Notes under the pieces: generated by a model
Told to the model about the DNA's origin: nothing
The model's input: the letters and a program-made list of their open reading frames with translations, nothing else
Databases searched by the model: none
Shown here: piece by piece, positions 51,646 to 56,799 of the stretch
Layout: the number at the start of each line of letters is the position of its first letter
Numbering within the stretch: position 1 is the stretch's first letter
Program-made: the position numbers and the translations under genes
Source of the DNA: Actinobacteria bacterium OV450
GTDB taxonomy: Bacteria; Actinomycetota; Actinomycetes; Streptomycetales; Streptomycetaceae
Assembly: GCA_001298555.1 (NCBI GenBank)
Contig: LJCW01000326.1
Coordinates: forward strand, 1 to 56,799
Direction of reading: 5' to 3'
DNA length: 56,799 bases

Positions 51646-52620
51646 TTGGTCACCACGAACGCCGGACCCGCGACGGCGTCCCCGCCCGCCCGCGCCGCAG
51701 CCGGCCCGAGGCTCTCCCCGCAGGCGAAGGGCACGATCGCGCTCGTGGTGACCGTGCTGATCTGGGCCGCCTTCGCGCTCAGCGCCCGGGCCCTGAGCGC
51801 CTCCTCCCTGCGGCCCGCCGATGCGGCCCTGCTGCGCTTCGGCGTCCCGCTGATCGTCCTGGCTCCCGCGCTGTGGCGGCGGCGCCGGCGGATCGCCGCC
51901 GTGCGCCCGGCCGCCGCGCTCAAGATCGCCTGCGGCGCGGGGGTGCCGTTCTTCCTGGCCGCGATGTACGGCGGCTCCCTGACCTCGGCGGCGTTCGTCG
52001 GCTCGATCGTCCCCGGGATGGTCCCGCTGTTCGTTTCGGCGCTGATGGTCGCCGGCGGCCGCGGCGCGCCCCGCGGCACGCAGGCGGCCGGGCTTGGGCT
52101 GATCGCGGTCGGCGTCCTCGCCCTGGTCTGGCGGTACGTGTTCCCGCTGAACACGCAGGTGCTGGCCGGGGCCGGCATCCTGCTCGTCGCCAGCGGGCTG
52201 TGGGCGCTCTACACGGTCGGCCTGAAGGAGGTGGACCTCGATCCCGTCGGGTCCATCGGCCTGCTGTGCCTGCCCTCGTTCGCGGTGATGGCGCTCCTGG
52301 CGCTGACCGGGGTGCTGCCCACGGGCCTGGCGTCGGCAGCCGGCGGCGACATCGCCCTGTTCCTGGTGGTGCAGGGGCTGGGGGTCGGCCTGTGCGCCGG
52401 CCTGCTGTACGCCTACGCCATCCGCAGCCTCGGCGCGGAGCGCAGCTCCACCGTGGGCAGCCTGAGCCCCGTCGCCGTGGTCCTGCTCGCCGTTCCCCTG
52501 CTCGACGAGTCGCCGACCCTGGCCGTGCTCGTCGGCGTCCCCCTCATCGGCGCGGGCGTCGCCCTCGCCAACCGGCGTCCCCGCACCCGTACCCAGCCCG
52601 AGGTTCCCGCCCATGCTTGA
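51646..52620 (+). CDS. EamA/DMT-family exporter
   Basis: The 324-residue protein has ten membrane helices in two EamA repeats (LVVTVLIWAAFALSARAL; LAGAGILLVASGLWALYTVG). Members export amino acids or other small metabolites. A TTG at 51646 with GGAGGAG six bases upstream is the best start; upstream readings are not conserved-looking. It overlaps the aminotransferase start by eight bases, so the two are coupled. With a divergent Lrp regulator, export of an amino acid such as an aromatic one is likely. Confidence 0.85.
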   Translation: MVTTNAGPATASPPARAAAGPRLSPQAKGTIALVVTVLIWAAFALSARALSASSLRPADAALLRFGVPLIVLAPALWRRRRRIAAVRPAAALKIACGAGVPFFLAAMYGGSLTSAAFVGSIVPGMVPLFVSALMVAGGRGAPRGTQAAGLGLIAVGVLALVWRYVFPLNTQVLAGAGILLVASGLWALYTVGLKEVDLDPVGSIGLLCLPSFAVMALLALTGVLPTGLASAAGGDIALFLVVQGLGVGLCAGLLYAYAIRSLGAERSSTVGSLSPVAVVLLAVPLLDESPTLAVLVGVPLIGAGVALANRRPRTRTQPEVPAHA

Positions 52621-53806
52621 GCTCCTCCTCCCTCCCCCCGTCGACCCGCTGTGGGACCTGACCGAGGCGTACGGCGCCGACGCACGGCCCGAGCGCCTGA
52701 ACCTCGTCCTCGGCGTCTACCGCGACCAGACGGGCGGCACCCCGGTCATGGCGGCCGTACGGGAGGCCGAGATACGCCTGGCGGAGCGCTCCGCCTCCAA
52801 GGAGTACCGGGGGCTCTCCGGGAACACCGCCTTCAACCGGGCGATGCTGTCGCTGGTCCTGGGCTCCGGCGGGGCCGCCGAGCGGGCCGTGGCCGTCCAG
52901 ACGGTCGCGGGCAGCGGCGCGCTGCGGCTGCTGGCCGATCTGATCTGCCGGACCAGGCCGGGCACCACGGTGTGGATCAGCGACCCCGCATACGTCAACC
53001 ACCGGCCCATCCTGGAGGCCGCCGGGCTGACCGTGCGGACGTACGGCTGGGCCGATGCCGAGGGCCGCTTCGACGCGGAGGGCATGCTGCGCGACCTCGG
53101 GCGGGCCCGGCGCGACGACGTCGTCCTGCTCCAGGGCTGCTGCCACAACCCCACCGGTGTCGATCCGTCGGCGGAGGTCTGGGAGACCGTGGCCGGGCTC
53201 GCGGCGCAGCACGGCTGGGTGCCGTTCGTGGACCTCGCGTACCACGGGCTCGGCGACGGCCTGGAGGCCGACCTGGCGGCCACGCGGCTGCTCGCGGAGC
53301 GGGTGCCGGAGATGCTCGTCGCCATCAGCTGTTCGAAGAACTTCGGGCTGTACAGCGACCGGACCGGCTGCGCCGTCGTGCTCGGCGCCTCCCGGCAGTC
53401 GCTGCGGCACGTGGAGACGGCGCTGCAGAACGCGGCCCGCACCCTCTACTCGATGCCGCCGGAGCACGGCGCGGCGGTGGTGACGGCGATCCTCGAGGAC
53501 GACGGGCTGCGGGACCTGTGGCGCGCCGAGCTGGACGGGATGCGTGCCCGGATCGAGGCCAACCGGCGCGGGCTGGCCGCGGAGCTGACGGCGCTGGGCC
53601 GGGAGGCGCAGGCCGACGTGCTGGCGCGGCAGAAGGGGATGTTCTCCATGCTGCCGCTCACGCCGCGTCAGATGCTCCGGCTGCGCAGCGGCTTCGCCAT
53701 CTACGGAACGACCGCGGGACGGATCAACATCGCGGGGATCCCGGCGCACCGGGTGCCGTGCCTGGCGCAGGGCATCGCGGCCGTCCTCGGAGAGGGGCCG
53801 GAGTAG
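52613..53806 (+). CDS. Class I aromatic/aspartate aminotransferase
   Basis: The 397-residue PLP enzyme has Lys242 in SCSKNFGLYSDRTG, Asn179 and Pro180 (CCHNPTGVD), Asp207 and Tyr210 (VDLAYHGLGDG), and the substrate Arg in the C-terminal SGFAIYGTTAGRINIAG. These are the AspC/TyrB-type (I-gamma) motifs, close to bacterial aromatic aminotransferases. It overlaps the exporter gene and shares its likely Lrp control. Confidence 0.9.
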   Translation: MLELLLPPPVDPLWDLTEAYGADARPERLNLVLGVYRDQTGGTPVMAAVREAEIRLAERSASKEYRGLSGNTAFNRAMLSLVLGSGGAAERAVAVQTVAGSGALRLLADLICRTRPGTTVWISDPAYVNHRPILEAAGLTVRTYGWADAEGRFDAEGMLRDLGRARRDDVVLLQGCCHNPTGVDPSAEVWETVAGLAAQHGWVPFVDLAYHGLGDGLEADLAATRLLAERVPEMLVAISCSKNFGLYSDRTGCAVVLGASRQSLRHVETALQNAARTLYSMPPEHGAAVVTAILEDDGLRDLWRAELDGMRARIEANRRGLAAELTALGREAQADVLARQKGMFSMLPLTPRQMLRLRSGFAIYGTTAGRINIAGIPAHRVPCLAQGIAAVLGEGPE

Positions 53807-53867
53807 CCCGCGGCGGCGGCAGGGCCCGCCGCACCTGACATTCCATCAGGTCATCCGTCCCGGACTC

Positions 53868-53896
53868 TTGACTCTGTTACCGCCGGTAGCCATTCT
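53868..53896 (+). promoter_or_regulatory. Candidate promoter of the amidohydrolase gene
   Basis: TTGACT (53868-53873) and CATTCT (53891-53896) have 17-base spacing. An inverted repeat, CCTGA-N7-TCAGG (53834-53850), lies just upstream and may be an operator. Confidence 0.45.
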
Positions 53897-53991
53897 CGTC
53901 ACCACTGCCTGCGCGGGACATGACCATCGGCCGGCTCCCCCGGACGGTCCGCGTCCTCGACCGCGCCATCCGCCGACCGATGACGTGAGTG

Positions 53992-56061
53992 ATGACCATG
54001 ACCCGAGTCCCGCACCGAAGGCGCAGGCCCCTCGCGCTGCTCGCCCTTCTCCTCGCCATGGTGGCCATGGCCCTCGGCCCCGCGCCCGGCGCGGCCGCCG
54101 AGGGCGACGCCGGCTGGTGGAACCCCACGGCGCGACCCGCGCCCGACTCCCAGATCAACGTCACGGGTGAGCCGTTCAAGGGGACGGACGCCCAGGGACG
54201 GGTGCGGGGCTTCGTCGACGCCCATGACCACATCATGTCCAACGAGGGCTTCGGCGGCCGGCTCATCTGCGGCAAGGCGTTCTCCGACCTGGGTGTGGCC
54301 GACGCCCTCAAGGACTGCCCCGAGCACTACCCCGACGGATCCCTCGCGATCTTCGACTTCGTCACCAAGGGCGGGGACGGCAAGCACGACCCGACCGGCT
54401 GGCCGACCTTCAAGGACTGGCCCGCCCACGACTCGCTGACCCACCAGCAGAACTACTACGCCTGGATCGAGCGGGCCTGGCGCGGCGGCCAGCGCGTCCT
54501 CGTCAACGACCTCGTCACCAACGGGGTGATCTGCTCGGTCTACTTCTTCAAGGACCGCAGCTGCGACGAGATGACCGCCATCCGCCTGGAGGCGCAGAAG
54601 ACGTACGACATGCAGGCCTACATCGACAAGATGTACGGCGGCCCCGGAAAGGGCTGGTTCCGGATCGTCACGGACTCCGCGCAGGCCCGCGACGTCGTCC
54701 AGCAGGGCAAGCTGGCCGTGGTCCTGGGTGTGGAGACCTCCGAGCCGTTCGGCTGCAAGCAGATCCTCGACGTCTCCCAGTGCAGCAGGCAGGACATCGA
54801 CCGCGGCCTCGACGAGCTGTACCGGCTCGGCGTCCGCAGCATGTTCCTGTGCCACAAGTTCGACAACGCCCTGTGCGGGGTCCGCTTCGACGAGGGCGCC
54901 CTGGGCACGGCCATCAACGTGGGGCAGTTCCTGTCGACCGGCACCTTCTGGAAGACCGAGCAGTGCACCGGCCCGCAGCACGACAACCCGATCGGCCTGG
55001 CACCGGCGCCCTCGGCGCAGAAGGAGCTGCCGGCGGGCGTGGCGGTCCCCTCGTACGCGGCCGGCGCACAGTGCAACGCGCGCGGTCTCACGGACCTCGG
55101 TGAGTACGCCGTGCGCGGCATGATGAAACGCAAGATGATGCTGGAAGTGGACCACATGAGCGTCAAGGCCGCGGGCCGGGCCTTCGACATCCTCGAATCC
55201 GAGTCCTACCCGGGCGTGATCTCCTCGCACAGCTGGATGGACCTGGGCTGGACCGAGCGCCTCTACAAGCTCGGCGGGTTCGCCGCCCAGTACATGAACG
55301 GCTCCGAGGGGTTCAGCGCCGAAGCCGCACGTACGAAGGCACTGCGCGACAAGTACCACGTCGGCTACGGGTACGGCACCGACATGAACGGGGTCGGCGG
55401 CTGGCCGGGCCCGCGCGGGGCCGACACCCCGAACCCGGTGAAGTACCCCTTCCGCAGCACCGACGGCGGCTCCGTCATCGACAGGCAGACCACCGGACAG
55501 CGCACCTGGAACCTCAACACCGACGGCGCCGCGCACTACGGCCTGGTCCCGGACTGGATCGAGGACATCCGGCTCGTCGGCGGCCAGGGCGTCGTGGACG
55601 ACCTCTTCAAGGGCGCCGAGTCCTACCTGGACACCTGGGGGGCGTCCGAGCAGCACAGGGCGGGGGTCAACCTCGCCGCGGGCGTACCCGCCTCGGCCAG
55701 TTCCGCCGAGTGGAACCCGTTCGTCAGCTACGCGCCCGGCAGGGCGGTCGACGGCGACCGCAACACCCGCTGGGCCAGTGACTGGAACGACGACCAGTGG
55801 CTCCGGATCGACCTCGGGTCCGCCGGCGTCGTCAAGCGCGTCACCCTCGACTGGGAGCGCGCGTACGGGAAGTCGTACCGGATCGAGGTCTCCACGGACG
55901 ACGCGAACTGGCAGACGGTGTGGTCCACGACCTCCGGTGACGGAGGCCTGGACACGGCGCAGTTCGCCGGCGTCCCGGCCCGGTACGTCCGCATCCACGG
56001 CGTGGGACGCGGCACCCAGTGGGGCTACTCCCTGCACGAAGTGGGCGTCTACGGCAGCTGA
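53992..56061 (+). CDS. Secreted metal-dependent amidohydrolase/dipeptidase-like enzyme with C-terminal discoidin domain
   Basis: The 689-residue protein starts with a signal peptide (RRRRPLALLALLLAMVAMAL, cleavage after PGAAA). The catalytic part (~60-540) has GFVDAHDHIMS (HxH metal motif), LEVDHMS, SSHSWMD and YGTDMNG, as in amidohydrolase or membrane-dipeptidase barrels. Residues ~555-689 form an F5/8 type C (discoidin/CBM32) domain (GRAVDGDRNTRWAS, YVRIHGVGRG), likely binding a surface glycan. Start: ATG 53992; GTG 53989 and ATG 53998 are near alternatives. Substrate is unknown. The following TetR gene is 97 bases away and not clearly linked. Confidence 0.85.
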   Translation: MTMTRVPHRRRRPLALLALLLAMVAMALGPAPGAAAEGDAGWWNPTARPAPDSQINVTGEPFKGTDAQGRVRGFVDAHDHIMSNEGFGGRLICGKAFSDLGVADALKDCPEHYPDGSLAIFDFVTKGGDGKHDPTGWPTFKDWPAHDSLTHQQNYYAWIERAWRGGQRVLVNDLVTNGVICSVYFFKDRSCDEMTAIRLEAQKTYDMQAYIDKMYGGPGKGWFRIVTDSAQARDVVQQGKLAVVLGVETSEPFGCKQILDVSQCSRQDIDRGLDELYRLGVRSMFLCHKFDNALCGVRFDEGALGTAINVGQFLSTGTFWKTEQCTGPQHDNPIGLAPAPSAQKELPAGVAVPSYAAGAQCNARGLTDLGEYAVRGMMKRKMMLEVDHMSVKAAGRAFDILESESYPGVISSHSWMDLGWTERLYKLGGFAAQYMNGSEGFSAEAARTKALRDKYHVGYGYGTDMNGVGGWPGPRGADTPNPVKYPFRSTDGGSVIDRQTTGQRTWNLNTDGAAHYGLVPDWIEDIRLVGGQGVVDDLFKGAESYLDTWGASEQHRAGVNLAAGVPASASSAEWNPFVSYAPGRAVDGDRNTRWASDWNDDQWLRIDLGSAGVVKRVTLDWERAYGKSYRIEVSTDDANWQTVWSTTSGDGGLDTAQFAGVPARYVRIHGVGRGTQWGYSLHEVGVYGS

Positions 56062-56075
56062 CGGCCCCGGCCCCG

Positions 56076-56123
56076 TCGTCCACCCCGTCCGTCCCCCCGT
56101 CCGTCCGCCCCGTCCGTCCGCTC
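56076..56123 (+). repeat. Short CCGTCCGTCC tandem repeat tract
   Basis: CCGTCCGTCC recurs three times with 14- to 16-base period in the gap before the tetR gene (for example CCCCGTCCGTCCCCCC and GCCCCGTCCGTCC). It is low-complexity and may vary in copy number; no function is evident. Confidence 0.45.
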
Positions 56124-56158
56124 GGGGCGGTACGTGAACGAAGGGAAACCGGATCCGC

Positions 56159-56788
56159 ATGGCACGCATGCCGTTGGCGCAGCGGCGCCGGCAGCTGACC
56201 GAGGCGGCGATCCGCGCGATGGCCCGGGACGGCGTCCCCAGGACGACGACCCGGTCGATCGCCGCCGAGGCGGGCGTGTCACTGAGCGTCTTCCACTACT
56301 GCTTCGACTCCAAGCAGGCGCTGCTGGAATCCGTCATCGAGACGATCACCGAGCACTACCTGGCGGTGGTGAAGGAGGAGATCCGGCCGCGCGCCACCCT
56401 CCTGGAGACCGTCCGGGCCGGGTTCCGGGCCTACTGGGACCACGTCCGCGCCCACCCGGCCGAGCACATGCTCACCTACGAGCTCACCCAGTACGCCCTG
56501 CGCGAGCCGGGATTCGAGCACCTCGCGCGGCGGCAGCACGAGCTGTACTGCGCGACGTACGCCGAACTCCTCGAACAGGTCGGGGCCGGGACGGAGTTCG
56601 GGCTGCGCGTTCCCGTCCCCGTGCTGGCCCGCTATCTGGCGGCGATGACGGACGGGCTGACCCTGAACTTCCTGGTGCTCGGCGACGCCGCCGCGGCGGC
56701 GGAGATCCTCGACATGGTCGCCGAGCAGGTCGCGGGCCTGGTCCACGACGAGCGGCTGCTGCCGTCCTCCGGCCGCCGCCCCCTCTGA
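56159..56788 (+). CDS. TetR-family regulator
   Basis: The 209-residue protein has the TetR helix-turn-helix (TTTRSIAAEAGVSLSVFHYC, FDSKQALL) and a helical C-terminal domain with EPGFEHLARRQHELYCATYA. The family position suggests a repressor of unknown ligand. ATG 56159 follows GAAGGGAAACC. It ends 11 bases before the window edge region, so its possible target downstream is not visible. Confidence 0.87.
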   Translation: MARMPLAQRRRQLTEAAIRAMARDGVPRTTTRSIAAEAGVSLSVFHYCFDSKQALLESVIETITEHYLAVVKEEIRPRATLLETVRAGFRAYWDHVRAHPAEHMLTYELTQYALREPGFEHLARRQHELYCATYAELLEQVGAGTEFGLRVPVPVLARYLAAMTDGLTLNFLVLGDAAAAAEILDMVAEQVAGLVHDERLLPSSGRRPL

Positions 56789-56799
56789 GGACCCCCGCC

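Noticed and set aside
56076..56123. CCGTCCGTCC repeats as a CRISPR-like array
   Set aside because: Units and spacers are far too short and the spacers are not unique; simple low-complexity DNA explains it.

Overview
The window is high-GC actinobacterial chromosome, most likely Streptomyces or a close relative such as Kitasatospora. Signs of this are strong third-position GC bias, frequent GTG and TTG starts, many ATGA/GTGA stop-start overlaps, an RppA-type type III polyketide synthase, a SARP regulator, and several gene sets typical of that group. I see no tRNA, rRNA, CRISPR array or replication origin.

Layout. 1-127: right end of an IS21-like element that has cut a cupin gene in the rppA operon. 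279-5912 (minus): rppA, a FUSC transporter, a decayed ricin-lectin tail and a Cys-rich beta-propeller gene with a small partner. 6055-9530: a SARP/ATPase regulator with an 11-bp triple repeat in front of the propeller gene. 9733-15929: a fructose phosphotransferase locus, with ptsH-ptsI divergent from fruR-fruK-fruA. 16043-21753: a set of genes linked by three copies of one operator (TTGCA-N6-TGCAA), with two paralogous ArsR regulators, a SulP transporter, two anti-sigma-type ATPases, a STAS protein, a PPOX-fold protein, a DUF6126 peptide and YjdM. 21781-25188: a PucR regulator divergent from an iron-sulfur reductase and an acyl desaturase.

25449-31440 is the most unusual part: a three-gene operon led by a catalase-like/alpha-dioxygenase fusion, then a nitroreductase-like protein, then a thiamine-diphosphate enzyme. 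31562-34955 is an AAA ATPase plus two TPR membrane proteins. 35085-37371 is a TetR/FAD-monooxygenase pair around two abutting palindromes. 37465-43202 is kdpFABC divergent from a KdpD-like sensor that lacks a kinase, with a six-unit ~11-bp repeat array between them. 43301-48807 holds a carotenoid oxygenase, an MFS-SRPBCC fusion and an ATPase regulator. 48974-50848 has an oxidoreductase and two gene remnants joined end to end. 51050-53806 is an Lrp regulator divergent from an EamA exporter and an aminotransferase. 53992-56788 is a secreted amidohydrolase with a discoidin-type domain, then a TetR regulator.

How they work together. The fructose locus could supply uptake, phosphorylation and regulation in one place. 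The dioxygenase operon next to a desaturase suggests dedicated lipid oxidation, possibly an alpha-oxidation-like route; this is inference from domain content. The ArsR-linked block looks like an anion-transport and partner-switching regulon.
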